A stretch of DNA of 64,000 nt from F1-80-MAGs062 sp046345315 (GTDB lineage: Bacteria; Planctomycetota; Planctomycetia; Planctomycetales; Planctomycetaceae): NCBI GenBank assembly GCA_046345315.1, contig JBKDKA010000138.1:62001-126000 (forward strand). The letters run 5' to 3'. Positions 16,406-25,744 of the stretch are shown piece after piece. The notes beneath the pieces are model-generated. The model did no database searches and was not told the origin of the DNA. It saw only the letters and a list, made by a program, of their open reading frames with translations. A program made the translations under genes and the position numbers. Position 1 is the stretch's first letter. Each line of letters starts with the position of its first letter.

Positions 16406-18226
16406 TCACGGAGAGCTTTGCAGAAGCACCGTTCTGCGTTCTCTGGCCGATCGAATCACATCGATTTCAATCCGGCGAACAGATGTCTCCGGATCAACTT
16501 CAGCAGCCCTGCCCTCATCGCTCGTGTCATCCGGGCGAGGCTGCTCTGAAGCTGTCTCTGGCCTGATCTCTGATGTATCAAACACGAAACGTCCCAGACT
16601 CGCATCACAGGTCTGACCCGGTTGATTGCGAGGAAATCGGTGGATCCGCAGATCCTGATATGTTGATTCCACCGACTCTGACAGAACTTCAATTTCCACT
16701 GGCCCCGTGATCTCAGCCTCCCGGACTCGAAGTCGTTCTGCTTCAGGTACCGTTTCCGGAAAATGAGTCGTGATCGAGCCGGATCGATGCTGAGAAAGAG
16801 TCGTATCGAAACTCTTTCCGGCATCGAGCCTGACTTCCTGCTTCGCAGAAAGATCCTGACGATTACGAATTCTCAGGGTGACAGCCCCCGATGACGTATT
16901 CCGGAGCATTGTTTCCACAGAATCTGACTCCGGAATCGTCCATTTTCGCTTCGTTATGTCGGTCGCAACAACGGAAACCGCTGCTGATGGAGTAGCCTCC
17001 GCAGCCTGATCCCCAGACGGTGAATTGTCAGGTGCGACAGCTCCTGGTATCTGAGAAACGGTCGAAACAAGAGCGGCTTTCCTTTTCTCTTCGACGTTCG
17101 ACGCAATCAGAAGATCACCCGAAGCATCTTCTGCGAAGCACCGAAGATTCTGAGCCTGAACCCAGACCGAATCTCCAGGCTGAAATCCCGCACCAAGGCT
17201 TCTCTGCCGCCATTCCGTGTTCAGATAATGCATCTCCTGGATCACTCCACTTCCCGTGACGGCAAACAGGCGGATATTGATCGGTGCATGCGAGACGCTG
17301 ACAGGACTCCCGGGCGGCAGCAACCAGCCGGGAGCGATATCCATTCTCCAGCCCTGCGTCTCGCGTTTCATCATTCGCAGTTCACCAGTGGCATTCACAG
17401 CCGCCACATGAATCTCCCTAGCTCCATCCGGCCTCTGCCAGACGGCAAGATCTGAGCCGCTGAGAAAGCCGGTTCCTATGAGCTGGGGCCCTTTCCAGAT
17501 GCGAACAGGATCTCGTACCCAGGACACAACACAGCCCCGGCTGTCGATCACAAAGACTTCATCTCGGAATCCTTCGAGCGTGTTGACAAAACTTCCGGCC
17601 AGCAGACTGTCACGATGCTCGCAGACAATGACCGGTGCAACGACAGACGGACTGGTCGCAACGTCAGCAGAATTCAGATCCGGTACAGATAACTCAAGGA
17701 GTCTTGCGGCTGAATCCACAGCAAAGATTGTTTCTGCTCCGGCCGGACCGGAGACAGCAAAGCCAGCACCCGGAGGAAATTGAAGGCGAAGATCCGCAGA
17801 GAAAACCGGTTCAACCGCAGCAACATTCGTAGTCCCGCTGAGGTTCAGCAGAATTCGTATCATTCGACCACTGGAATCGATGGTGATTATCCGGATTGAC
17901 TCTGATGACGGCGTTGATGCGTCGAGAAGAACAAGGGGAGACTTCGGAACAAGCCCAGCCGGATCAGTCTGAAACTTCCGAATCACCCATTCATTTTCGC
18001 GCCCGACACGAAGCAGAATCTGATCCGACGAGCGCACCGATGCCAGAACGACTCGCCCGTCTTTCAGCTGAATCCCGCCGATCGAACGACTTTCTGCCGC
18101 TTCCAGACGAGTCGAACAGACAGTCAGGACAGCAAAGAATAATGCTGCGATCCAGTGTGAGCGCCAGTTCCGGCACAAACAGAATACAGAGCTGCCCAAA
18201 GCTGCACCTTCCGTCGGCAAAGCCAT
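16406..18226 (-). CDS. Large secreted/membrane-anchored protein, function unknown
   Basis: Roughly 606 residues if read from ATG 18226; the frame is open to ATG 18319 (637 residues) and neither start has a good ribosome site. One hydrophobic segment (HWIAALFFAVLTVCS) ending in LEAAES looks like a signal sequence with an unusually long leader. The next 350 residues are beta-rich with recurring short units resembling propeller blades (IRIITIDSSGRMIRIL, EVFVIDSRGCVVSWV, EIHVAAVNATGELRMM). After a low-complexity stretch comes a C-terminal beta domain (ITGPVEIEVLSES). I do not recognise the family. It lies downstream of the DUF1592/DUF1552 pair on the same strand, 136 bp or less away. Confidence 0.7.
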   Translation of the reverse strand: MALPTEGAALGSSVFCLCRNWRSHWIAALFFAVLTVCSTRLEAAESRSIGGIQLKDGRVVLASVRSSDQILLRVGRENEWVIRKFQTDPAGLVPKSPLVLLDASTPSSESIRIITIDSSGRMIRILLNLSGTTNVAAVEPVFSADLRLQFPPGAGFAVSGPAGAETIFAVDSAARLLELSVPDLNSADVATSPSVVAPVIVCEHRDSLLAGSFVNTLEGFRDEVFVIDSRGCVVSWVRDPVRIWKGPQLIGTGFLSGSDLAVWQRPDGAREIHVAAVNATGELRMMKRETQGWRMDIAPGWLLPPGSPVSVSHAPINIRLFAVTGSGVIQEMHYLNTEWRQRSLGAGFQPGDSVWVQAQNLRCFAEDASGDLLIASNVEEKRKAALVSTVSQIPGAVAPDNSPSGDQAAEATPSAAVSVVATDITKRKWTIPESDSVETMLRNTSSGAVTLRIRNRQDLSAKQEVRLDAGKSFDTTLSQHRSGSITTHFPETVPEAERLRVREAEITGPVEIEVLSESVESTYQDLRIHRFPRNQPGQTCDASLGRFVFDTSEIRPETASEQPRPDDTSDEGRAAEVDPETSVRRIEIDVIRSARERRTVLLQSSP

Positions 18227-18362
18227 AGACGGCTTTGCGGAATCGTACCTGGTCAACGAAAACGTAACTGGCCATCCGGAGAGAACGGAGATTTCCGGCG
18301 TCCCGTCTGTCTGCTTCATTCGCTGATATGCGACAAACGGACCTGCGAAAAAACGACCGAGC

Positions 18363-19715
18363 TCAGCTCAGGTCCACGAGACGCCCGCTGCTGTCACCCA
18401 GTTTCTCCGTCGGGACACCCAGTCGATCCAGAACAGCGAGGTGCAGATTGGCGAGGGGCGTTTCTGCGGCATAGGTCACATGACGACCGGACCGAATTGT
18501 TCCGCCACCCTGACCGAACAGCAGAATCGGAAGGTCTTCGTGATTGTGCTTGTTTCCGTCGCTGATCCCGCTTCCGTAAACGATCATGCAATGATCCAGC
18601 AGCGTCCCCTCTCCTTCCTGAACGGCCCGCAGCCGACCGAGAAGATACGCCAGCCGTTCCGTGTGAAAGAGATTGATCTTCGCGAGCTTTGCGATCTTCT
18701 CGGCATCATCCTGATGATGGGACAGGTCATGATGCCCATCAGACACGCCGATGAATGGATAACCACGATTGCTGCCTTCGTTTGCAAAAATGAACGTACT
18801 GACTCGCGTCGTATCCGTCTGAAACGCCAGCACCAGCATATCGGCCATGATCTGCAGATGTTCTCGATAGTCTTCAGGAATTCCCGCCGGAATCGGGTAG
18901 TCCGGAACCTGCACTTTCTGATCTCGAAACTTCTCAGACCGCTGAATGCGTGATTCAAGATCACGCACGGACGTCAGATATTCGTCCAGCTTTCGCTGAT
19001 CTGTCTTCCCAAGTCGAGCATTCAGGCGACTGGCATCGGAGTGAACGGTATCGAGAATACTTTTCCGCAGTGACAGTCGCTTCTCACGATCTTTCGCTGC
19101 TGCCCCTGACTGATCCAGGAAAAGACGTTCGAACACGAATCTTGGGTTCACCTCTTTCGCCTGAGGCATACTCTCCGTGCGCCATGAGATGTTATTGGAG
19201 TATGCGCAACTGTAACCGGAGTCGCAGTTGCCGACCTGATTTCCGGCATCGCATCCGATCTCGAGCGATGGCAGCCGCGTCATGTCACCCAGTTTCCACG
19301 CAGCCACCTGATCCACCGAAACTCCGACTCGAATGTCGGCACCGCTTGTCTTGCGTGGCTGACAACAGGTGAGGAACGCCGAAAGCGCTCTGGCGTGATC
19401 ACCACCACCGTCACCGTGTTCACGTGCCTTGTCCAGCGTCAATCCGCTGAGCACAAGCATCTGATCGCGAAACTCAGCCAGCGGCTGAAGCGTTGCCGGA
19501 ACCTCAAAGTCACTCCCCTCTGTCTTTGGTCGCCAGTGTTCCATGCTGACGCCATTGGGAACGTAAAGAAATGCAGCCCGCCGCGGAATTTCTGGCGCGG
19601 CACTGCCGGTTGCTGCACTGCAGGCCGACCGACTCATGCAGTCAAGCCAGGGCAGTGAGACAGATGCTCCGAGACCTCGAAGGATGGTTCGTCGAGCCAA
19701 CGGTATTCGTGTCAT
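18363..19715 (-). CDS. DUF1552 domain protein
   Basis: About 450 residues from ATG 19715 (GGAA adjacent, GGGGGA 9 bases up). An export leader follows: LARRTILRGLGASVSLPWLDC, a twin-arginine-like motif. The body has DUF1552 landmarks: RRAAFLYVPNGVSMEHW, LSGLTLDKAREHGDGGGDHARALSAFLT, PSLEIGCDAG, KLDEYLTSVRDLESRIQRSEK, and the C-terminal IVYGSGISDGNKHNHEDLPILLFGQGGG. The family is an uncharacterised relative of DUF1501 and is almost always encoded next to a DUF1592-type cytochrome, as here, 82 bp upstream. The pair probably acts together in the periplasm or on the cell surface. Confidence 0.93.
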   Translation of the reverse strand: MTRIPLARRTILRGLGASVSLPWLDCMSRSACSAATGSAAPEIPRRAAFLYVPNGVSMEHWRPKTEGSDFEVPATLQPLAEFRDQMLVLSGLTLDKAREHGDGGGDHARALSAFLTCCQPRKTSGADIRVGVSVDQVAAWKLGDMTRLPSLEIGCDAGNQVGNCDSGYSCAYSNNISWRTESMPQAKEVNPRFVFERLFLDQSGAAAKDREKRLSLRKSILDTVHSDASRLNARLGKTDQRKLDEYLTSVRDLESRIQRSEKFRDQKVQVPDYPIPAGIPEDYREHLQIMADMLVLAFQTDTTRVSTFIFANEGSNRGYPFIGVSDGHHDLSHHQDDAEKIAKLAKINLFHTERLAYLLGRLRAVQEGEGTLLDHCMIVYGSGISDGNKHNHEDLPILLFGQGGGTIRSGRHVTYAAETPLANLHLAVLDRLGVPTEKLGDSSGRLVDLS

Positions 19716-19731
19716 TTCCGGGATCCCCCTG

Positions 19732-19812
19732 TTTAACCACAGTCTGTTAAACCACATTCTGTTGACTGATCGGCAGCTATGATTGTTCAGTATGCAATTA
19801 TTGTTCAGTATG
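19732..19812. repeat. Two adjacent micro-duplications
   Basis: TTAACCACAGTCTG (near 19733-19746) is followed directly by TTAAACCACATTCTG (19747-19761), and ATTGTTCAGTATG occurs at 19782-19794 and again at 19800-19812. The second pair covers the stop codon region of the DUF1592 gene. Confidence 0.7.
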
Positions 19813-22296
19813 AGTGACAGCTCGTCTCCGACGAAACGGTTCACTGTCGACGACTGCAAGGATCAGCGACGAAAACCGATAATCATTCTGCTTCATGCGT
19901 TCCACGATCCGGTCCACGGCACAGCGGTCGTAGTATTCGATGCCTCTGCCAAGCCCATACGTCAGCATTTTTTCTGCGAGGCATCTGGCAAACTCATCTC
20001 GATGAGCAGTCAGGATCGTACGCAGCTCCTGAGGACTGCGAAACGATTCGCCCGATGGCAGGTCACCGGACGGATCAATGGCAAAGTTGCCGTCCATGGT
20101 CCTCCAGCTGCCGATTCCGTCAAAGTTTTCCAGACCGAAGCCCAGCGGATCCATCCGTTCATGGCAGGAAGCACATCCGGGCTTGGAACGATGAAGGACC
20201 ATTCTTTCGCGGAGTGATCCGGTTGATGCCGCTCCCGGGCTCTCATCCAGAAGTTCAACCATCGGCGGCGGTGGAGGCGGTGGAGTTCCGAGGATATTCT
20301 CGAGAATCCATTTACCACGCTTCACGGGCGACGTTCTGGTAGGATTTGAAGTCACCGTGAGGATCGAACCGTGTGTCAGCACTCCACCTCGCGGCCCACC
20401 GGTCAGGCTCACTTTTCTCAGCGCATCGCCGGATACACCGTCAATTCCATAATGTCTGGCGAGCCGTTCATTGACGAATGTGTAGTCGGAATCGAGCAGT
20501 TCAAGAACACTCCGATCTTCATGGATCAGGTACTCGAAGCAGGCCTCCGTCTCTCGAACCATCGAAGTTCGCAGACTTTCGTCATACAAAGGGAACGTTG
20601 CAGGATCGGGCTTGAGAATGCTCAGGTTTCGAAGCTGCAGCCACTGGCCGGCAAAATTTCTGACGAACACATCGCGCTTCGGATCGGCCAGCATTCTGCG
20701 AATCTGAGCCGCCATGACATCCGGATGCTGAAGCTTGTTCTGATCCGCCAGCGTGAAGAGCTCATCATCCGGCATTGTGCTCCAGAGAAAATACGACAAC
20801 CTCGTTGCCAGCTCGTGAGCCGTGAGCTGCCGAATGGTCTCCTGCGACTCGACAGGATTCTGCGTCTCCGCAAGCGATCCGCCCTGCCCCGAAGGTTCCT
20901 GCACACCGGTTTCAATCCGAAACAGGAACTGCGGCGAAATCAGCACCGCCGACAACGCGGTTCGGAGACTCCGAATGTAGCTTTCGCCTTCCGAACGTCT
21001 TACACGAAACAGATCGGTATAAGGCTCAACATCTGATGAATCAACAGGTCTCCGAAACGCCCGACGAATGAACTCTGAGAGGATGGCCGAAGCGCAGTCT
21101 TGTTCGTCTGCGGCGACACTACCAGCGGAATCTTCGGTCGCAGTCGGCGATGAGTTCGCAGTGGGATCTGAGTTCGCAGTCGGAATTGAGGTCGGCCGCC
21201 GAATCAGAATCAACTGTTCACTCAAAGTCGGCGTCAGATCGATCGGCCCCTGAAGATCGATGTACTCAAAATGAAACCTCGGCTCACCGACTTCAACGCC
21301 GTTTTTTGCCAGCTCCGCTTTTCGCTCTTCCGAAATTTCTTCCGGATCGCCACCTTCATTGATCAGCGCCACACTGATGGATCGCTTTCCTGCAGGCACT
21401 CGAATTCTGACCGGATACGTCTTCGTCTTCATATCCGTGAAGTCGAGCAGCGTCACGGGACTTCCGTCGACTCGAAGTTCAAGCTGAAACGGCTTTCGAC
21501 ACTTCGGAACCACAAGCCCGCGAACATTCGCGATGAATTCTGAATCAACCGCCAGATCCAGTTCTGCTCGAAGTTCGCCCCCCGGAATAATGTGCCGAGC
21601 ATACTTACCCTTCTCCGGCGCATCTCCGGGACCTGTCCAGAGCATCTCTCGAGACAGGAACCGCCGAACCGGGCCATTGGCGATTTCGCCTTCTCGCAGC
21701 GCAACATCCATGACTTTCTCAGCAGCCGCCAGATACTTTTCAAACAGGACCGGAGGCAGGGAGAGCACATCGCCGATGTGGTCAAAACCGTACCCGATAT
21801 CGTCCGCCGGAAAATCATCGGCCAGTGGAAGCTCGACGCCGGTAAGATCGCGGACCGTGTTGTTATATTCGAGGCGATTCAGGCGGCGTATTGTTACTCG
21901 CCCCGGATCGGCAGGTTTGCTGCAGTCAACATGACTGAACAGGTCCGATGCGGCTTTCAGCAGACCTTCACGTTCCTTTGCAGATGGCTGAGGTTCATCT
22001 TTCGGCGGCATCTCGGAAGCACGCACCATGCGGAGAATCGTTTCCCACCGCGAACGATTTCGAAGCAAAGTCACTTCGTCGGTGAACACCGTGAGATCAA
22101 GCCCCGCCTGAGCATCCGTCGCATTGTGGCACGAAACGCAGTATTTCGTCAGCACCGGGACGATCGTTGAATGCACCGCATCAGGCTTCGGAGAAGGTGC
22201 AGGAGAAACAGCAGACTCCTCGGATCGAGCAGAGGGAAAGGTGAGGCTGAAAAAAATCAGCAGAGCTTTCACAACGGCATGTTGATTCGGGAGCAT
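19798..22296 (-). CDS. DUF1592/DUF1588/DUF1585/DUF1587/DUF1595 protein with N-terminal c-type heme
   Basis: About 832 residues; ATG 22296 is preferred because AGGA lies 9 bases upstream, while ATG 22305 abuts the same site. A signal peptide precedes a single heme-binding motif, CVSCH, near residue 53. Domain order: cytochrome (VPVLTKYCVSCHN), DUF1587 (RLNRLEYNNTVRDLTGVEL), DUF1595 and DUF1592 (FIRRAFRRPVD, TAHELATRLSYFLWSTMPDDELF), DUF1588 (GGVLTHGSILTVTSNPTRTSPVKRGKWILENILG) and DUF1585 (KPGCASCHERMDPLGFGLENFDGIG, which contains a second CxxCH). A Pro-Thr-Ala-Asn linker encoded by three 18 bp units splits the protein near 380. Likely periplasmic redox role; substrate unknown. Confidence 0.93.
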   Translation of the reverse strand: MLPNQHAVVKALLIFFSLTFPSARSEESAVSPAPSPKPDAVHSTIVPVLTKYCVSCHNATDAQAGLDLTVFTDEVTLLRNRSRWETILRMVRASEMPPKDEPQPSAKEREGLLKAASDLFSHVDCSKPADPGRVTIRRLNRLEYNNTVRDLTGVELPLADDFPADDIGYGFDHIGDVLSLPPVLFEKYLAAAEKVMDVALREGEIANGPVRRFLSREMLWTGPGDAPEKGKYARHIIPGGELRAELDLAVDSEFIANVRGLVVPKCRKPFQLELRVDGSPVTLLDFTDMKTKTYPVRIRVPAGKRSISVALINEGGDPEEISEERKAELAKNGVEVGEPRFHFEYIDLQGPIDLTPTLSEQLILIRRPTSIPTANSDPTANSSPTATEDSAGSVAADEQDCASAILSEFIRRAFRRPVDSSDVEPYTDLFRVRRSEGESYIRSLRTALSAVLISPQFLFRIETGVQEPSGQGGSLAETQNPVESQETIRQLTAHELATRLSYFLWSTMPDDELFTLADQNKLQHPDVMAAQIRRMLADPKRDVFVRNFAGQWLQLRNLSILKPDPATFPLYDESLRTSMVRETEACFEYLIHEDRSVLELLDSDYTFVNERLARHYGIDGVSGDALRKVSLTGGPRGGVLTHGSILTVTSNPTRTSPVKRGKWILENILGTPPPPPPPMVELLDESPGAASTGSLRERMVLHRSKPGCASCHERMDPLGFGLENFDGIGSWRTMDGNFAIDPSGDLPSGESFRSPQELRTILTAHRDEFARCLAEKMLTYGLGRGIEYYDRCAVDRIVERMKQNDYRFSSLILAVVDSEPFRRRRAVTHTEQ
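21137..21190. repeat. Tandem 18 bp repeat, three units, inside DUF1592 gene
   Basis: Units at 21137-21154, 21155-21172 and 21173-21190 share the core TCGCAGT...GA..TGAG. They encode six-residue Pro-Thr-Ala-Asn-type units in a linker of the DUF1592 protein, so copy-number change would stay in frame. Confidence 0.85.
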
Positions 22297-22733
22297 CGCA
22301 GACATTCCTGTGGGAGAACCGGAGAAGCTGACGAAAGCTTGCGACCGGTTCGCGGAACTGCAGGGCGGGACCGCCAGTATAACTCCGAAATCAACACCAC
22401 AAAACTCAAACTGGGCGTCTGAACAGATTCGGAAGAATCCGGCAGTTTTTTATTCGAACCTCCGGTCAGATGTGGAATTCCCTCTGAACGGGTCATCTGA
22501 GTCCGGGGGCAACGATTGTTTCTGAAAACACATTTTTCGACAAAAACCCGTTTGCAGGTCCTCTCTCGGAAAGCGTATGACTCTCAGAGTGACCCTTCGC
22601 GCGATGAAAGTGTCCGAATATTCACTGAACCAGGGCTGTTTCTTTTCGGCATTCAGAGCGTTAATGCGAGGCGGAATCGACTCTGCCCACGATACTCGGC
22701 TGACCTCAGCATTCTCGGAACGGAGCAAATTAC
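22297..22733. other. Intergenic region upstream of ABC operon
   Basis: About 430 bp between divergent genes. No gene, repeat copy or clear promoter was identified by eye. Confidence 0.45.
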
Positions 22734-23528
22734 GTGATTGAGGTGCAGGAGCTCACTCGGATTTTCGGTGATGGGCCCGACGCGGTGACCGCCGTCGACC
22801 ACCTCAGCTTTTGCGTCTCCCCCGGCGAAGTCTACGGGCTGCTGGGTGCCAACGGTGCAGGAAAGACAACAACACTCCGGATGATTCTGGGATTACTGAA
22901 ACCCACGAGTGGAGATGTGGACATTCTCGGACAGAGAGTTTCACAGCATCCGGATGGCGTTAAGCGACAGATCGGCCTTGTGTCCGCCAGTGCCGGTCTT
23001 TACCAATGGCTGACGCCACGAGAGATTCTGGAATTCTTCGCAGGTGCGTTTGGTCTGAGTGACGCGGAAGCAGATGCTCAGGTCAGGAAGCTCGTGGATC
23101 TGATGGACCTCCATCGTTTTCTGGATCGAAGATGCGCGAATCTGAGTACCGGACAGAAACAGCGAGTCAACCTGGCTCGAGCACTTGTTCACGACCCTCC
23201 TGTGGTGCTGCTGGACGAGCCGACTCGTGGTCTGGATGTGGTTGGATCACAGGTCGTTTTTGACTTTGTTGCAACACTTCGCCAATCGAAGAAATCGATC
23301 GTCGTCTGCACGCATCAACTGGATGAAGCGGAACGGCTCTGTGATCGTTTCGGACTTCTGCATCGCGGCAGACTCCGACACGAAGGCACACTGAGTCAGC
23401 TCCGGACGGCCACGGGCAAACAGACGATCGTCGAGATGTTTGTCGACATGCTGAAGTCATCGCCCCGGGAAACCGTCAATGCTGCCGGAACCTCAGAGCA
23501 CCATCCTGCGATCGAGGTCACAAGATGA
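22734..23528 (+). CDS. ABC transporter ATP-binding protein, NatA type
   Basis: A 264-residue ATPase with a GTG start (22734) 8 bases after GGAG. Motifs: Walker A GANGAGKTT near 38-46, signature LSTGQKQR near 137-144, Walker B VVLLDEPT near 157-164, and a switch His in VCTHQ. The sequence GLYQWLTPREILEFFAGAFG is typical of the NatA/CcmA-like export branch. Its stop overlaps the following permease start by 4 bp (ATGA), so the two are translationally coupled and form one exporter. The substrate is unknown; family members export sodium ions, antibiotics or peptides. Confidence 0.92.
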   Translation: MIEVQELTRIFGDGPDAVTAVDHLSFCVSPGEVYGLLGANGAGKTTTLRMILGLLKPTSGDVDILGQRVSQHPDGVKRQIGLVSASAGLYQWLTPREILEFFAGAFGLSDAEADAQVRKLVDLMDLHRFLDRRCANLSTGQKQRVNLARALVHDPPVVLLDEPTRGLDVVGSQVVFDFVATLRQSKKSIVVCTHQLDEAERLCDRFGLLHRGRLRHEGTLSQLRTATGKQTIVEMFVDMLKSSPRETVNAAGTSEHHPAIEVTR

Positions 23529-25744
23529 ACATGTTTTCCGACGACCGAACAAAGACGGAATCACCAGACGCCTTCTCACGGCCTCACAATTCTCTGTTCC
23601 GCCGTTCTTTTCTTCTGACACAGAAAGAGCTGAGAGAAACACTTCGTGACCGAAGGACCATCATTACCCTTCTGGTGATGCCGCTGCTGCTGTATCCCTT
23701 GATGGGAATGGTGTTTCGCTTCATGGCGATCAGTCAGTTGCGGTCTGACAGTCGTCCGGAGTTCTCAATCGTCGTCGGCAGTGAATCGGAGGCAATCTGG
23801 CTCAACAGCGTTCTCAAAGCAGGCGGCCAGATGCTGCACCAGAGTGTTCGAAATTCCGGCGATGAGACCGAATCTTCACAGGAACGACAACGCCCGAGAT
23901 TTCGGATGATGACTCCGGAGAATCCGACGGCGTCGAATATTTCGGAGATTGTAAGGAGTCTAAACGCTGACATTGGTCTGAAGATCACGTCAGACTCCAG
24001 CGACCAGCGCTCAACGGAGCTCGCCCCGTCAGATGTCGAAGTGATATCCTGTTCAGATTCGCAGTCGAGTCGCGAAGCTTTGCGATCTCTTGAAGAAATT
24101 CTGGTGGCAGCCAATCTGAATTTTGCCTCCAGCAGACTGCTCTACCATGATCCTGCGGCTCATCTTCCGGTCAGGGTCACTCAGACATTCGTCCGTTCGG
24201 GAGAAAAGTCTCGCGGACTTCTGGGCATGATTCCTCTGATCCTCCTTCTGATGACAGTCACAGGAGGAGTCTATCCGGCCATTGATCTGACGGCGGGAGA
24301 GCGAGAACGCGACACTCTGGAAACGCTGATTTCTCTGCCCGTTCCGCGCGTCCATCTTCTGCTCGCGAAGTTCGTGGCCGTCCTCAGTGTGACGATGCTC
24401 ACTGGTCTGGTGAATCTGACAGCGATGACCGCCACTGTCTTCGCTCTTCGAATGGAAACTCAGTTGTTCGGTGCCGGGGGCATGACGATTCGGCTGGCGA
24501 TTTCGCTCGCGGGAATTCTCGCCATCTTCGGATTGTTTTACTCGTCAGTGCTTCTCGCCATCACAAGTTCATCACGCAGCTTCAAGGAAGCCCAGACCTA
24601 CCTGATTCCACTGATGCTGATGTCACTTGGCCCGGGATTGTCGGTGCTGATGCCAGGCTGGCATCTCGAGGGCATCGCGACCGTCATCCCGGTTGTGAAT
24701 ATGCTATTGCTGGCACGAGAAGTCTTTGAGCGAACCGCGACTGCTGGTCCGGCACTGCTGGCAGTGACCTCCACAGTGATTTACGCGGCGATTGCGCTGT
24801 GGTTTGCTGCAAGGGTTTTCGGTGCCGACGCTGTGGCAACTGGAAGTCGTGGCTCGTGGTCGGATCTGTTTCGCCGGAAGACGACCCGATCCCGACGACT
24901 GGAACCAGGCGCCGCAATATGGACTCTGGTTCTGATGTTTCCTCTGTACTTCTTCGCCAGCGCTGTGCTCTCAAGAACGGCAGAATCCGGAATCGAGGTT
25001 CGTCTGATTGCTTCCGGTGTTCTGACATTGATTCTGTTTGGTGCCCTTCCGATGGGAGTACTGCTCTGGAAAAGAACGACGCTTCAGTCCGGACTTCAGC
25101 TGTTCAGGTTCTCGGGAAAACTCTGGCCTGCAGTGATTCTGACGGGACTCTCTGTCTGGCCGCTGGTTTACGAACTTGTCCTGCTGACCCAGAAACTCAG
25201 TGTCCTTCGGATCGATGAAGAACGTCTCCGGCAGGCCTCTGAATTCCTTGAAAAGTGGATGAACGTGCCACTGCCATTGATGGTGCTAACACTGGGAATT
25301 CTTCCCGGAGTATTCGAGGAATTGTTTTTTCGGGGATTCCTGCTCGGATCACTCAGGCATCACCTTCGACGATCGCATGCTATTCTCCTGTGTGGACTGC
25401 TGTTCGGAGTGTTTCATGTCATCGCATCTGAGGGCGTCACTCCGGAACGACTCATTCCGAGCGCCACGCTGGGGATCCTTCTTTCATGGATCGCAATGCA
25501 AACCGGCAGTGTGCTTCCGGGCATGGTGCTGCATGTCCTCCACAACTCCACGCTTCTGACCATGTCTCGGTTTCGCGATGAGCTGGCGGGCATGACCGTT
25601 GGAAATCTGCAGCAGGAGCATCTTCCTGCCTCCTGGATAATCGTTTCAGCGACTGTGCTTCTCTGCAGTATGCTCTGGATTCACTGGGTGGCTTCAAAGA
25701 GCAGAGACGGGGAAACTTCGCGGAATCCAGGTGCGTCAGCCTGA
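23525..25744 (+). CDS. ABC-2 permease (NatB-like) fused to CPBP-family intramembrane protease
   Basis: A 739-residue membrane protein from ATG 23525, overlapping the ATPase gene. Residues about 20-440 are a NatB-type ABC-2 permease: cytoplasmic KELRETLRDRRTIITLLVMPLLLYP, a large external loop, GVYPAIDLTAGERERDTLETLISLPV, then a helix bundle. Residues about 480-735 are a CPBP (CaaX protease/bacteriocin-processing) domain with the motif EELFFRGF near 599, FGVFHV near 628, and GMVLHVLHNS near 668, providing the paired glutamates, histidine and His-x3-Asn of Abi/CPBP glutamyl proteases. The fusion suggests processing and export of one substrate, or self-immunity. Its 3' end overlaps a convergent gene by 64 bp. 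Confidence 0.9.
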   Translation: MNMFSDDRTKTESPDAFSRPHNSLFRRSFLLTQKELRETLRDRRTIITLLVMPLLLYPLMGMVFRFMAISQLRSDSRPEFSIVVGSESEAIWLNSVLKAGGQMLHQSVRNSGDETESSQERQRPRFRMMTPENPTASNISEIVRSLNADIGLKITSDSSDQRSTELAPSDVEVISCSDSQSSREALRSLEEILVAANLNFASSRLLYHDPAAHLPVRVTQTFVRSGEKSRGLLGMIPLILLLMTVTGGVYPAIDLTAGERERDTLETLISLPVPRVHLLLAKFVAVLSVTMLTGLVNLTAMTATVFALRMETQLFGAGGMTIRLAISLAGILAIFGLFYSSVLLAITSSSRSFKEAQTYLIPLMLMSLGPGLSVLMPGWHLEGIATVIPVVNMLLLAREVFERTATAGPALLAVTSTVIYAAIALWFAARVFGADAVATGSRGSWSDLFRRKTTRSRRLEPGAAIWTLVLMFPLYFFASAVLSRTAESGIEVRLIASGVLTLILFGALPMGVLLWKRTTLQSGLQLFRFSGKLWPAVILTGLSVWPLVYELVLLTQKLSVLRIDEERLRQASEFLEKWMNVPLPLMVLTLGILPGVFEELFFRGFLLGSLRHHLRRSHAILLCGLLFGVFHVIASEGVTPERLIPSATLGILLSWIAMQTGSVLPGMVLHVLHNSTLLTMSRFRDELAGMTVGNLQQEHLPASWIIVSATVLLCSMLWIHWVASKSRDGETSRNPGASA

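Noticed and set aside
18205..18245. Hairpin GCAAAGCC/GGCTTTGC as a regulatory site for the gene ending at 16406
   Set aside because: Arms are only 8 bp and the sequence overlaps the uncertain start codon; it may be coding.
22297..22733. Gene in the 430 bp spacer
   Set aside because: Frames there lack a ribosome site and protein-like composition.
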